Shown here: in pieces, positions 1 through 8,282 of the stretch
How the letters are laid out: the number at the start of each line of letters is the position of its first letter
How positions within the stretch are numbered: the first letter of the stretch is position 1
DNA from: Chlamydiia bacterium
GTDB taxonomy: Bacteria; Chlamydiota; Chlamydiia; Chlamydiales; Simkaniaceae
Length of the DNA stretch: 64,000 nucleotides
Assembly (NCBI GenBank): GCA_030429605.1
Contig: JAUIEV010000001.1
Coordinates: forward strand, 400,380 to 464,379
Direction of reading: 5' to 3'
Program-made: the position numbers and the translations under genes
The notes under the pieces: generated by a model
What the model was told of the DNA's origin: nothing
Databases searched by the model: none
Seen by the model: only the letters and a program-made list of their open reading frames with translations

Positions 1-2
1 GA

Positions 3-284
3 CAGTTCCCAACAGAACCTCGTTTACGAGTTGGAAAACTACAGCTCAATGAAATTGAGGAGCTGCTTTCCAAAGATTTACTTGAAATTGCTGCATTTTA
101 TCAGCGGACAAAAAAGAAACAAGCTGCTCAAGTGTACTACTCAAGTATCATTAATAGATATCCTACGACTGCTAATGCTGCAAAAGCTCGACGCCAGCTG
201 GCAAAAATGAAGCTTTCAGTACTTCAAGAAGGAGCTCCGCTCACTGCTCATGAAAGAATTAGCGACGAGATTGCTGCTCGCTAG
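3..284 (+). CDS. bamD: BamD/ComL-like outer membrane assembly lipoprotein, C-terminal part
   Basis: This is an open reading frame running in from the left edge; only the last 93 residues are in the window. The visible part is helical and TPR-like (Ala-rich repeats, the segment YYSSIINRYPTT, then AAKARRQLAKMK), which is typical of the last repeat of BamD/YfiO lipoproteins. These help the BamA complex insert beta-barrel proteins from the periplasmic side. Its stop codon lies 35 bases inside the following lptE-like gene, so the two are probably co-translated. In Chlamydia the same pair precedes rsbW (CT547-CT549, from memory). The N-terminus and lipobox are outside the window, so the family call rests on the tail and on context. 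Confidence 0.7.
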   Translation, partial: QFPTEPRLRVGKLQLNEIEELLSKDLLEIAAFYQRTKKKQAAQVYYSSIINRYPTTANAAKARRQLAKMKLSVLQEGAPLTAHERISDEIAAR

Positions 285-843
285 CACGCTTCTCCTTGTC
301 ACATCCTGCGGCTATGCGCCCCTAGCAAAGCGATATGATCCAATGCATGCCACCTGCGTTGTCCATGGTTCCGATGGAATGGATGGTCGGCTGCTTCCAA
401 CTTTACAGCGTGTGTTCCTCGAGTATGACGTGTACACCGCAACAGACATGCCGGAGTATACAATTCATATTGAGCTTGGGAGTGATGATATTGAGCAGAT
501 TGGATTTCAATACGATGTAAATCCAAGAACGCAAGCACAAGTAAATCGTCTTGTTCCAAACGAAGAAAGACGGCGTGTCACAGCAGACGTCTGGGTTGAG
601 AGAAATGGAGCAGTTGTTTTAGATCGGCAAACAGTCCAAGCGTCTGCCCAGTATGATTTTGTAGATCCTGATTCCGATCGAGATGTTGTGTTTACTGATG
701 TAAATGGGCAGCAGGTAACAACACTTGATTTTTCACTCGGGCAGCTCGATGCGCAGGAGGGGGCTCGTTTCGTTTCAGATGATGTTGTAACAAAAAATCT
801 CGCTCGACAAATTGCTGAGCTGATAGCAAATAGTCCTCTTTAG
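250..843 (+). CDS. lptE: LptE-like outer membrane LPS-assembly lipoprotein
   Basis: The 197-residue protein starts with a lipoprotein signal peptide and a lipobox ending LVTSC, with the acylated Cys at residue 20, followed by GYAP. The rest is a compact alpha/beta domain of the size expected for LptE, the plug lipoprotein that helps LptD deliver lipopolysaccharide to the outer surface. The ATG lies inside the end of the bamD-like gene. LptE is poorly conserved in sequence, so the call depends on the lipobox plus GY start, the length, and the chlamydial position between bamD and rsbW (CT548 equivalent). An unspecified outer membrane lipoprotein is the alternative. Confidence 0.65.
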   Translation: MKELATRLLLASTLLLVTSCGYAPLAKRYDPMHATCVVHGSDGMDGRLLPTLQRVFLEYDVYTATDMPEYTIHIELGSDDIEQIGFQYDVNPRTQAQVNRLVPNEERRRVTADVWVERNGAVVLDRQTVQASAQYDFVDPDSDRDVVFTDVNGQQVTTLDFSLGQLDAQEGARFVSDDVVTKNLARQIAELIANSPL

Positions 844-904
844 TTCTAAGATCAATCAATTTCTCCTTGAACAGTATGTTCCATTTAGGATATGCAAAGC
901 CATT

Positions 905-1339
905 ATGGTGCATAAACAAGACAATTCTAAGACATCTTTTCAAGCGAAGCTTCCAATGCTTCATATGATGCTCAAATACCTCAGGGAAAAATTAGAGGAA
1001 TTTGGATTCCATGACCCTGAGCTAACTCGATGTGAAATAGCGCTTGAAGAAGTGCTCGTGAATATTATCAACCATGCCTACAAAGGTGAAGTTGGAGATA
1101 TCGAGCTGAGCTATAGAAAGGAAGGTCAATCAATTGTTATCACTATCCGAGACAAAGGGATTGAATTTAATCCACTTGCGTATGAAGACGAGTATGATAC
1201 CTCAGCCCCACTTGAAAGCCGTGAGGCAGGAGGCCTTGGTATCAAAATGATGAAAGAATTTATGGATTCAGTTTCTTACACAAGGGAAGCTGATGCAAAC
1301 ATTCTTTCACTAGAAAAAAAACTACCCAGGTCTAATTGA
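905..1339 (+). CDS. rsbW: RsbW-type anti-sigma factor / serine kinase
   Basis: The 144-residue protein is a single GHKL ATPase domain. The N box is at residues 44-59 (EIALEEVLVNIINHAY), the G1 box is RDKGIEFNP around 82-90, and the G2 box is GGLGIKMM around 109-116. This is the fold of RsbW/SpoIIAB, which bind a sigma factor or phosphorylate an anti-anti-sigma (STAS) partner. Chlamydiae use an Rsb-type partner-switching module that affects sigma66 during development. No STAS gene is adjacent here. The 3' end overlaps the convergent gene at 1322-1765 by 18 bases. It corresponds by position to CT549. Confidence 0.85.
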   Translation: MVHKQDNSKTSFQAKLPMLHMMLKYLREKLEEFGFHDPELTRCEIALEEVLVNIINHAYKGEVGDIELSYRKEGQSIVITIRDKGIEFNPLAYEDEYDTSAPLESREAGGLGIKMMKEFMDSVSYTREADANILSLEKKLPRSN

Positions 1340-1765
1340 AGATATAGCTTCTTCATTATCAATAACTTCTGATAAATAATGCTTTAATACTTTTAACACA
1401 AATTTAGGTGTATTATACACGCCTTTTGTTGAAAAAACGACCTCCAAATGAGGTGTGCCAGTTGAAAGGAGTGAGATAAGAACAACTGTAACAGGCAAAT
1501 CCTCAACGATTTGTGGTACAATCCATATTGCAAACTGGTGGTTGAAGAGTGTGACCTTTTCAGCCGTTTCTACAACATGAAAATAGTGAGGTAATTCATC
1601 AGGAGTGTCACTCTCCTCGTATTCAGCTGCTTCCAAAAGTCCAAGAGACTGAAGCAGTTCTAGATCGACATCAATAATTCCTTCAGGAACCCATCGAGGT
1701 AAATCTTCTATAAATTCAGAAAATGCTTTATCCAGCTCAATAGGATTACTCATGAGTTCCTCCAT
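1322..1765 (-). CDS. Conserved chlamydial hypothetical protein (CT550-like position)
   Basis: The 147-residue acidic protein has no signal peptide or membrane segment. It reads as a small alpha/beta domain (HYFHVVETAEKVTLFN, then a hydrophobic central strand and TKGVYNTPKFVLKVLKHYL). Its size and acidity are compatible with a secretion-chaperone-like fold, but I see no diagnostic motif. It lies tail-to-tail with rsbW, the same neighbourhood as CT550 in Chlamydia, and its own downstream neighbour dacF is CT551. Function unknown. An AT-rich stretch of about 190 bases separates it from the divergent gene at 1954. Confidence 0.7.
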   Translation of the reverse strand: MEELMSNPIELDKAFSEFIEDLPRWVPEGIIDVDLELLQSLGLLEAAEYEESDTPDELPHYFHVVETAEKVTLFNHQFAIWIVPQIVEDLPVTVVLISLLSTGTPHLEVVFSTKGVYNTPKFVLKVLKHYLSEVIDNEEAISSIRPG

Positions 1766-1953
1766 CCAAAATTACCCTTTTTTCCTAAACATAAAAAAAA
1801 CTTTCTCTTTTACACCTAGGAAGCCCTCATTTTCACCAGATACTTGATTTAGCTTTTTTGATCTCTAATTTTTTTTAATAATAAAAAAAAATTTACAATC
1901 ATTTTTTATTCAAAAAAGCTGTATACTCTTGTCCAAGAGAGGAGAAATATACT

Positions 1954-3297
1954 ATGGAAATTGCTGCAGTTGGTGCGACCTATTTTAGGAATACAACCTA
2001 CTATTCTTCACGACATGAAGGGGTTTCACAGGTAGCTCGAGCAGCTCTACTCGCTTTTGCAGATGTGTTTGTGGGTGTGGCAAAAGCCGGCTTTTATACA
2101 CTCCGATCGGTTTCTTTCTGGAGCTCGCGCGGGGATTCTACAATTGCTGGTTTGCACATAGCAAATGCTGCACGGAGAGCGAGAGCATTTGCCCAATCGG
2201 CATTCTGCTTGCATGACCCAGGATATCTCTTAAGAGCTTCGCACTTCAATTCTGTTTCACTTGCACTGACTTCAAAACTCGCTACGAAGATCCAAGAAGA
2301 GGAGCTAGAGATTCCTGATGCAACAGCAGATACGCAGTATACACCACTCCATCCCAGAAGAGGAGAGGGAGCTGAGCCGTTTGCGTTGTACACCTTGCGT
2401 ACATATGATCCGTCAGTAGGAAGTTCCTCAACAGTCCCGGTCATGTTACTCGAGCATCTTGATAGGGCAAAAACAAGAAGAGATGCCTTGCTTGCCATAG
2501 CGAGAATTATGACACATGAATCGGTTGTGCCCAGTTTCCGTCCCGCATCGACACAAAGCAGGTCAGGGGAATATTGTGGACATCATGTCACTATTCCTGA
2601 AGTTCGGTATAGAAGAGATCAAGAGCTGAATGACCGGCATCCAGTATATTTAGCGCTCGAGAAAAATGTACCGAAAGGTGAGGCATTCGATCATTTTGTG
2701 AATCATTTTATGTGGGACGTCAAGGAATCTATCGTAGATTTCCTGAAAGTTAAAGTATACAAGGATGTTGCACGAGCAGAAGGTGTACAGCGGATTCATA
2801 AGATAGGGGATAGGGTATATTCTAATAGAGCGCCTGAATCAGTTCGAAGCCAGGTTAATTCTATGTGGCATACTATATATGAAAATACAAAAGAAGCCCT
2901 CCGAGGAGCTCGCGATCTCGATATTTTTAGAGAGGCTGCGCTTCGATTTGATCATATGTGTCAAACTGGTTTTGCCATTTCATCAGTTCCACTTCATTTA
3001 CGAGTGATGAATGTCTCTCTCCTCACAGCGAATGCGCCTGAATTTGGTGATATTGGTTTACAGGATTTTCTTGGAGAAAGAAATCTTCGTACCCAGCTTG
3101 TCACAAAACGAAATATGCAATCGATTCATCTAGCAGAAGACATGTCGACACTTACTACGGTTGCTAAATATGATCTCTTTTTAGAGACAACAGACGCAAT
3201 GTTTTCTGAGCACAAGCTGACACTTGAGGGAAAAACTGTTGTTGATTTAACACATAGAAAAGCGCACTTTTCTTGGAAAATGACGCAAGAAGCGTAA
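1954..3297 (+). CDS. Unknown 447-residue protein
   Basis: I do not recognise this protein. It starts at an ATG nine bases after an AGGAG ribosome binding site, with a possible -10 TATACT at 1922-1927. No signal peptide is obvious. Residues about 25-55 are moderately hydrophobic (ALLAFADVFVGVAKAGF), followed by a Ser/Ala/Arg-rich segment and a mostly helical remainder with several His residues. It sits between the CT550-like gene and dacF, which are adjacent in Chlamydia, so it is an insertion into a conserved neighbourhood. The following dacF starts 83 bases later. A lineage-specific or secreted protein is possible but not shown. Confidence 0.6.
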   Translation: MEIAAVGATYFRNTTYYSSRHEGVSQVARAALLAFADVFVGVAKAGFYTLRSVSFWSSRGDSTIAGLHIANAARRARAFAQSAFCLHDPGYLLRASHFNSVSLALTSKLATKIQEEELEIPDATADTQYTPLHPRRGEGAEPFALYTLRTYDPSVGSSSTVPVMLLEHLDRAKTRRDALLAIARIMTHESVVPSFRPASTQSRSGEYCGHHVTIPEVRYRRDQELNDRHPVYLALEKNVPKGEAFDHFVNHFMWDVKESIVDFLKVKVYKDVARAEGVQRIHKIGDRVYSNRAPESVRSQVNSMWHTIYENTKEALRGARDLDIFREAALRFDHMCQTGFAISSVPLHLRVMNVSLLTANAPEFGDIGLQDFLGERNLRTQLVTKRNMQSIHLAEDMSTLTTVAKYDLFLETTDAMFSEHKLTLEGKTVVDLTHRKAHFSWKMTQEA

Positions 3298-3380
3298 TTT
3301 TTCAAGGCATTGTCTTTTTTTCTTTACTGCGCAAAAAGAATCATTTTTCTTTTCTCTTCTTTTTAGGGTATATTGAAAAA

Positions 3381-4616
3381 ATGCGTTGGATTGGAGTTTT
3401 TTTTCTTTGTTTTTGCCCTTCACTCTTAGTGGCAAAGTTGCATGTATCTCTTTCTGTGCCCTATGCATATGTTGTCGATGCAGGCTCAGGTCGTGTGCTG
3501 TATGAGAAAAATAGTGAAGAACTTATTTATCCCGCCTCAACAACGAAAATAGCAACAGCACTCTACGTACTTTCAAAAGTGCAAAACCTTGACGAAGTGA
3601 TTCCATGCGCAAGTAGACATGCGATAGCTCGAATATCTCCTAAGAAAAAAGTATCGAATCATTTCACGGATGCACCATACCTTTTAGAGTATGATGGGGT
3701 ATTATTTGGGCTTAAGCATGGCGAAGAGCTTTCGCTTCGGGATATGTTGTATATTTTAATGCTCGCCTCCGCAAATGATGTCGCAAATGTTTTGGCTGAA
3801 TATGTATCCGGTGATATTGAAACGTTTTGCCTGGAGCTCAATGAGTTTGTCCAAGGTTTGGGATGCGAAAGAACGCATTTCATGAATCCACATGGTTTGC
3901 ATCATCCGGAACATGTGTCAACGCCCAAAGATATGGTGCGCCTTGGTCTCTGTGCATTAGAACATCCGATCCTTAAAGCAATCATATCAACTGAAAAATA
4001 CACTGTCGCTGAAACAAATAAAAGTAAGGCTAAAGATATTGTACAAGGAAATAAACTACTTAAACCGGGTCAATTTTATTATCCCAATGCAATAGGTGTA
4101 AAGACGGGGAGCCATCTACGAGCTGGGAAGTGTCTCGTTGCAGCGGCAGAAAATGGCTCGCGGTCTATTTTAGGTGGGTTTTTTAAAGCAAAAGACTGGA
4201 GAAATCTGTATGGAGATGCCATTACTCTTTTTGATGCATCTTTTAGAGAAAAACCAGTTACACGGTTTTTATTTCGTGCGAATGAGGCCTCTTTTTTTAC
4301 CCATGTTAAGAAGGAAAAAGTTCGTGCCGATCTCTTAGAAGATGTCTCGATACAGTATTATCCTTCAGAGGATCTTGATTTGAGTACGGCTCTTGTGTGG
4401 CATGGTGTTTCGCTTCCAATAGAGAAAGGTGATGTTATAGGTGCACTGCGAATTTATGAAGGAGATGTGCTTTTGGAAGAAGTCCCATTACATGCGCACA
4501 AGGAGTATTTGCTTCCAAGAAAACCATATGTATGGGGAATCGTGTTACTTGCAGCACTTATTGCTTTTGGATGGTTTGGACTACAGAGGAGAGCTCAGCA
4601 AACTGGGGCAGCGTAA
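3381..4616 (+). CDS. dacF: D-alanyl-D-alanine carboxypeptidase (DacF-type low-molecular-mass PBP)
   Basis: This exported penicillin-binding protein trims the terminal D-Ala of peptidoglycan stem peptides. The serine transpeptidase motifs are all present: S53-T-T-K56, S130-A-N132 and K241-T-G243. The N-terminus is a signal peptide (RWIGVFFLCFCPSLLVA), and residues about 390-405 (IVLLAALIAFGWFG) form a C-terminal membrane anchor. The start at 3381 is chosen because the reading frame upstream (open to 3273) overlaps the previous gene and would put a charged extension before the signal peptide. Its last 59 bases overlap the convergent ksgA. It matches CT551 by position. Chlamydiae use peptidoglycan for division. 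Confidence 0.9.
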   Translation: MRWIGVFFLCFCPSLLVAKLHVSLSVPYAYVVDAGSGRVLYEKNSEELIYPASTTKIATALYVLSKVQNLDEVIPCASRHAIARISPKKKVSNHFTDAPYLLEYDGVLFGLKHGEELSLRDMLYILMLASANDVANVLAEYVSGDIETFCLELNEFVQGLGCERTHFMNPHGLHHPEHVSTPKDMVRLGLCALEHPILKAIISTEKYTVAETNKSKAKDIVQGNKLLKPGQFYYPNAIGVKTGSHLRAGKCLVAAAENGSRSILGGFFKAKDWRNLYGDAITLFDASFREKPVTRFLFRANEASFFTHVKKEKVRADLLEDVSIQYYPSEDLDLSTALVWHGVSLPIEKGDVIGALRIYEGDVLLEEVPLHAHKEYLLPRKPYVWGIVLLAALIAFGWFGLQRRAQQTGAA

Positions 4617-5385
4617 GGTTTTCAGGTCTGAGGGTTTCGCAAATTGTAGTTTGTGAAAAAAGAGCTGCAATTTCTTCTTTTGTTAAATAACCTTGAAGGC
4701 AGACGCGGAGCATCTTGCGTCGCTTTGTAAAAACATGTCGGATTAAGTGATTGAGCTGGCCATATTGTTTGCCTGCGAATTTTGGCGATGGAGTCAGTGT
4801 AATGACAGTCGAAGTCACTTTTGGTGGTGGCAGGAAGCAGCGTGGTGACACATCAAATCTGTGAAATACGTCTGCATAGAGTGCTACAAAAAGTGTGAGA
4901 GAGCCGTATGCCTTTGAGTCTTTTGTGGCGCTCATCCGGTCAGCAAATTCTTTTTGCACCATAACGGTAATTCGAGAAATATGAGGAATATTATCGAATA
5001 ATTTTTCGAAAATAGGCGTTGTAATATTGTATGGTAAATTTGCGACGACTTTACATTTTTCTGTGCATGGAAATGGAAGCGTTAAAAAATCTCCCTCGAT
5101 CACGTGTAGATTAGGGTGGTTGCGTTCTCTTAGCCCTCGTGCAAATAACGGGTCTTTTTCAACCGCATAGACGTGTGCGCCTCTTGCAAGTAACGCATCT
5201 GTGAGGGCACCTGGACCAGGTCCGATTTCAACAACCACATCTCCTGGAGCTATGCACGCATCATCTAAGATTCTTGTGATGATGTTTTGGTCAATGAGGA
5301 AGTTTTGAGAAAACCCTTTTTTTGGTCGGGCGCCAAGCGAGTCGAGGTATGCAGTAAGATTGGTTGGTCTATAAACGCTTTGCAT
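4558..5385 (-). CDS. rsmA: 16S rRNA (adenine-N6,N6)-dimethyltransferase KsgA/RsmA
   Basis: The enzyme dimethylates two adenines in the 3' terminal hairpin of 16S rRNA with SAM. The 275-residue protein has the expected family length. The N-terminal KKGFSQNFLID motif is at about 22-32, SAM-binding motif I (VVEIGPGPGALT) at 51-62, and the catalytic N116-L-P-Y119. It is followed 20 bases downstream, in the order ksgA-left/surA-right, by the SurA-like gene on the same strand; the Chlamydia pair CT354-CT355 has the same arrangement. The 3' end runs 59 bases into dacF on the opposite strand. Confidence 0.93.
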   Translation of the reverse strand: MQSVYRPTNLTAYLDSLGARPKKGFSQNFLIDQNIITRILDDACIAPGDVVVEIGPGPGALTDALLARGAHVYAVEKDPLFARGLRERNHPNLHVIEGDFLTLPFPCTEKCKVVANLPYNITTPIFEKLFDNIPHISRITVMVQKEFADRMSATKDSKAYGSLTLFVALYADVFHRFDVSPRCFLPPPKVTSTVITLTPSPKFAGKQYGQLNHLIRHVFTKRRKMLRVCLQGYLTKEEIAALFSQTTICETLRPENLTLPQFAELSSVVQTIQKQ

Positions 5386-5405
5386 TCCTCCTCCTCATGG
5401 TAGCA

Positions 5406-6440
5406 CTACTTCAGTTCGAATGGGACGAAGTTTGTCGGAACAAGAAGTGTATTGTTTTCCTCGGAAATATCGTACTTTTTACGTAGCTTTCCAATATACT
5501 CTTCAAGTCCAGTTGTTACGAGACGTCGTATCAAACTATCTTTTAGCTCTGAATGGATCTGTGCGTAGCTTGGAGGAAGGACTTCCTTTTTCTCTTGAAG
5601 ATGGAATAGACGAAACACCTTACCGCCGCCTGATCCTCTTGACGCTTCCTCTTTAGGAGCTGACACGGCATTGACAGGAAGTGCTGTTAAGATGGCTTTG
5701 TGGTGTGACGCAATGTCAGCATCTGGGCCACAAATTTCTCTCGAAACTGTAAGCTTTACGCTTGCATACTGTTTTTTGAGATTTTCAACTGTTTCATTGA
5801 GTGAAAGGTGTTTATCATGGATTAGTGTATACGCAGCTTCAGCGACTGCTTTTCCGAGCATCTCATCATCCGTTCGGATAGTAACAAATTGGTATTTCCA
5901 TTCTGTATGTGCGGGGTGTTTCAGTACATATGCTTCGTACGCTTCGCGAATTTTTTCAGGCGTTACTGCGTGGAAAGCGTGGGCGTGTACGTAGTACCCT
6001 TGAATCTTTTGTGATAGTAAATCGGTGTGAACAAGCTGTTTTGCTTCATCAAGTGTCAGATTCAGGGAGTGGAGCGTTTCTTGGACATTTGGTCCGAAGC
6101 GAGCGAGAATAGCTTCCCGGACATCACCATCACTTATTGAAACCTCTTTCCCTTCAGCCTCAAAAATCATGAGTTCGTTGTTGATGAGTTGGTCAAGAAA
6201 ATATCTCCAGCTCTGCATATAAAACTGGTATTTTTTCTCAATAGACGTAGCAAGCGTCGGATCATTCTCATACGCATAGAGATCCATCTGCTTTACAACA
6301 TCAATAAGGGAGAATGTCTTGTCTTTGACTTTGGCAAGGACTCGGTTATTAATGAATACCTCAGGCTCTTTGCCAAGAAGGCTTGGTTGAAAAGAGAGAA
6401 ATAAAGCTGCTAGAAAAAAGAGTAGTTTACGCATTGTCAA
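5406..6440 (-). CDS. SurA N-domain-like periplasmic chaperone
   Basis: The 344-residue protein begins with a signal peptide (RKLLFFLAALFLSFQPSLLG) and then a SurA_N-like helical domain: INNRVLAKVKDKTFSLIDV, with a long helix and a FGPNVQETLHSLNLTLDEAK segment. The second half (about 190-290) may be a degenerate parvulin domain, but I do not see its catalytic residues clearly. SurA-type proteins escort unfolded beta-barrel proteins to the Bam complex. It lies just upstream of ksgA on the same strand, as in Chlamydia (CT355 position). Whether it has isomerase activity is open. Confidence 0.75.
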   Translation of the reverse strand: MTMRKLLFFLAALFLSFQPSLLGKEPEVFINNRVLAKVKDKTFSLIDVVKQMDLYAYENDPTLATSIEKKYQFYMQSWRYFLDQLINNELMIFEAEGKEVSISDGDVREAILARFGPNVQETLHSLNLTLDEAKQLVHTDLLSQKIQGYYVHAHAFHAVTPEKIREAYEAYVLKHPAHTEWKYQFVTIRTDDEMLGKAVAEAAYTLIHDKHLSLNETVENLKKQYASVKLTVSREICGPDADIASHHKAILTALPVNAVSAPKEEASRGSGGGKVFRLFHLQEKKEVLPPSYAQIHSELKDSLIRRLVTTGLEEYIGKLRKKYDISEENNTLLVPTNFVPFELK

Positions 6441-6485
6441 ATCCTAATTTACCTTCGGGCAGTATACGTGCAAACCGTTTTGCTG

Positions 6486-7613
6486 TCACGAGTCATCCTC
6501 TAGCTTTTTAAAAACGGCGCCAAAAAATCCGTCCATTCCCTCGTGTTCCGGAAGAATTTTTAATGGCTTTTTTACAAGCGCTATGTTGTATTTTTTGAGA
6601 AAGAAGTCTACTTGAGCTTCATTTTCTTGAGGAAGAATGCTGCATGTTGCGTAGACAATATAGCCTCTTGGATGCACAAGCGAATAAGACGCTTCAAAGA
6701 TGTCACGTTGCATATTCGTGAGTTCTTCGATACCTTCTTTTGTGATCCTCCACTTCATATCAGGGTTTCTTCGTAACGTTCCAGTACCGGAGCAGGGGAC
6801 ATCAAGAAGAAGCCAGTCCATTCTTTTCTGAAGGCCTCTTTTTTTAAGTCGATCCTTTGAGAGAATTTGTGCATTTTGAATTCCCGCACGCTTTAATCTT
6901 TTTTTTGCATCAACTAAAGCATGGTCTCGGATGTCATACAGATAGATTTGTCCCTTTCCTTTCAACTTGTGTGCAAATGCAAGTGTTTTCCCACCTGACC
7001 CAGCACAATAATCAAGTACATGATCCCCAGGCTTTGGATCCACGAGATCCGCCACAAGCTGGCTTCCTTCATCTTGCATTTCAAACAAGCCGTCTTGAAA
7101 AGCTTTCATTCCAAAGAAATTTTCTCTTTTTGGAAAGGTTATGCCATGTGGAGCGTGCTCTGTTGGCTTCGCGCCATATTCTTCTAGTAGAGAGAGCAGC
7201 TTTTTGCGTGTTGTCTTTAATGGATTCGCGCGTATGGTTGGAGGGGCTTGTTCGTTTAACGTTCGGAAAATGGTTTCGCTTTCAGAGCCATATGCAGTAA
7301 GGATTTCGTTATATAAATATTTCGGAAAACTGACGGCTACATGAGGTGAGGCTGAAAAAGTATTTGAAAACTTCTGCTCTTGAAGCTTGGTAAAAATTGA
7401 AATTTTTTCTCTAATGCTTTTCCCTTTTCCAGCATGCTCAATGAGCGCTTTCCATCGCTCAAATCCATACACGGTCTCAGCAATGACTTTTCTGTCTTTT
7501 GAGCCGATAGCTTTGTGGGACTTAAAGTAATTTTTAAGTTGTACATCAAGCGGCATCTTTGGAGATGCATGCTCTAAAAGTGATTCAATATGATAGATAC
7601 GAAATGGATTCAT
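6486..7613 (-). CDS. rsmB: 16S rRNA (cytosine-C5) methyltransferase RsmB/Fmu
   Basis: The protein is 375 residues. An N-terminal NusB-like helical region (about 1-110) precedes a Rossmann methyltransferase domain. SAM-binding motif I is DYCAGSGGKTL at 201-211. The m5C signature cysteines are both present: C274 in DVPCSGTGTLRRNPD, and C324 in YATCSILPQENE. The reaction is SAM-dependent methylation of a 16S rRNA cytosine. It is somewhat shorter than E. coli RsmB because the NusB region is abbreviated. By position it matches the fmu gene near dacF in Chlamydia (CT553). Confidence 0.9.
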   Translation of the reverse strand: MNPFRIYHIESLLEHASPKMPLDVQLKNYFKSHKAIGSKDRKVIAETVYGFERWKALIEHAGKGKSIREKISIFTKLQEQKFSNTFSASPHVAVSFPKYLYNEILTAYGSESETIFRTLNEQAPPTIRANPLKTTRKKLLSLLEEYGAKPTEHAPHGITFPKRENFFGMKAFQDGLFEMQDEGSQLVADLVDPKPGDHVLDYCAGSGGKTLAFAHKLKGKGQIYLYDIRDHALVDAKKRLKRAGIQNAQILSKDRLKKRGLQKRMDWLLLDVPCSGTGTLRRNPDMKWRITKEGIEELTNMQRDIFEASYSLVHPRGYIVYATCSILPQENEAQVDFFLKKYNIALVKKPLKILPEHEGMDGFFGAVFKKLEDDS

Positions 7614-7784
7614 CTGAAATAAGTGCGTTTAATTAATGGATATTTTATCGTTACCAATCAATAGATTCAAGGAATGAGCGACTAAATGAGCTTCTTTAAC
7701 ACGATTTCTAGTGTTAGTGCCCATAAAATGCAGTGTATAGTGAAGCATCAAAATATATTTTACTAGAAAGGGTGGGGTAATTCC

Positions 7785-8282
7785 ATGCGAGTTTTTCAAC
7801 TTCTTTTTTTGGCGCTAACAAGAATTTTGTTAAGTAGTTATTTCATCATTGCTTCTCTTATAAAAATTTTTAGTTGGGGAATTGAAGAAAGGCAGCTTTT
7901 TGAATCTCTGACGGTTTGGGAGCAGATAATTCCTCGCAATGGCCTTGTGTACACCATCCTTGCAGAGCTATTGCAAGCGCCAACAATCCTTATAGGTCTT
8001 TCATTTGGGACATATCTTGTTCTCGGGGTGATGTTTTTGCTCGGAATCAGAAAAGGAGTGAGCGTCACTATCCTGTCTGCTTCGCTCATTGTTGCTGGCG
8101 TGCTGTTTCATCCTTTTTGGCTTTTTGAGGGAGAGCAGTTTGATGTGGAACTGCTTGCATTCTGTATGAATATATCAATAGTTGGAGGGCTATTGACACA
8201 CCTCATGCTTGAAACACACCGTTCACATTCTTTCGATTATGAAGAAGCTCCGCTAAAAATGAAGTTCCGTGATGAAGAGTAA
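7785..8282 (+). CDS. DoxX-like integral membrane protein
   Basis: The 165-residue protein has four predicted membrane helices (about 5-28, 62-80, 85-105 and 125-145), an arrangement typical of the DoxX/MauE superfamily. Conserved-looking features are the N-terminal SLIKIFSWGIEE segment and a C-terminal cytoplasmic tail rich in acidic residues. Members are linked to redox or thiol metabolism, but no catalytic residue is visible here, so the function is not assigned. It begins after a GGGTGGGG ribosome binding site and its stop overlaps the start of lnt, so it is the first gene of the lnt-lpxC-fabZ-lpxA-fmt stretch. The 171 bases upstream hold no other gene. Confidence 0.7.
   Translation: MRVFQLLFLALTRILLSSYFIIASLIKIFSWGIEERQLFESLTVWEQIIPRNGLVYTILAELLQAPTILIGLSFGTYLVLGVMFLLGIRKGVSVTILSASLIVAGVLFHPFWLFEGEQFDVELLAFCMNISIVGGLLTHLMLETHRSHSFDYEEAPLKMKFRDEE

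Noticed and set aside
3273..3380. N-terminal extension of dacF in the same frame
   Set aside because: It overlaps the preceding gene and would place charged residues before a clear signal peptide; the ATG at 3381 is better.
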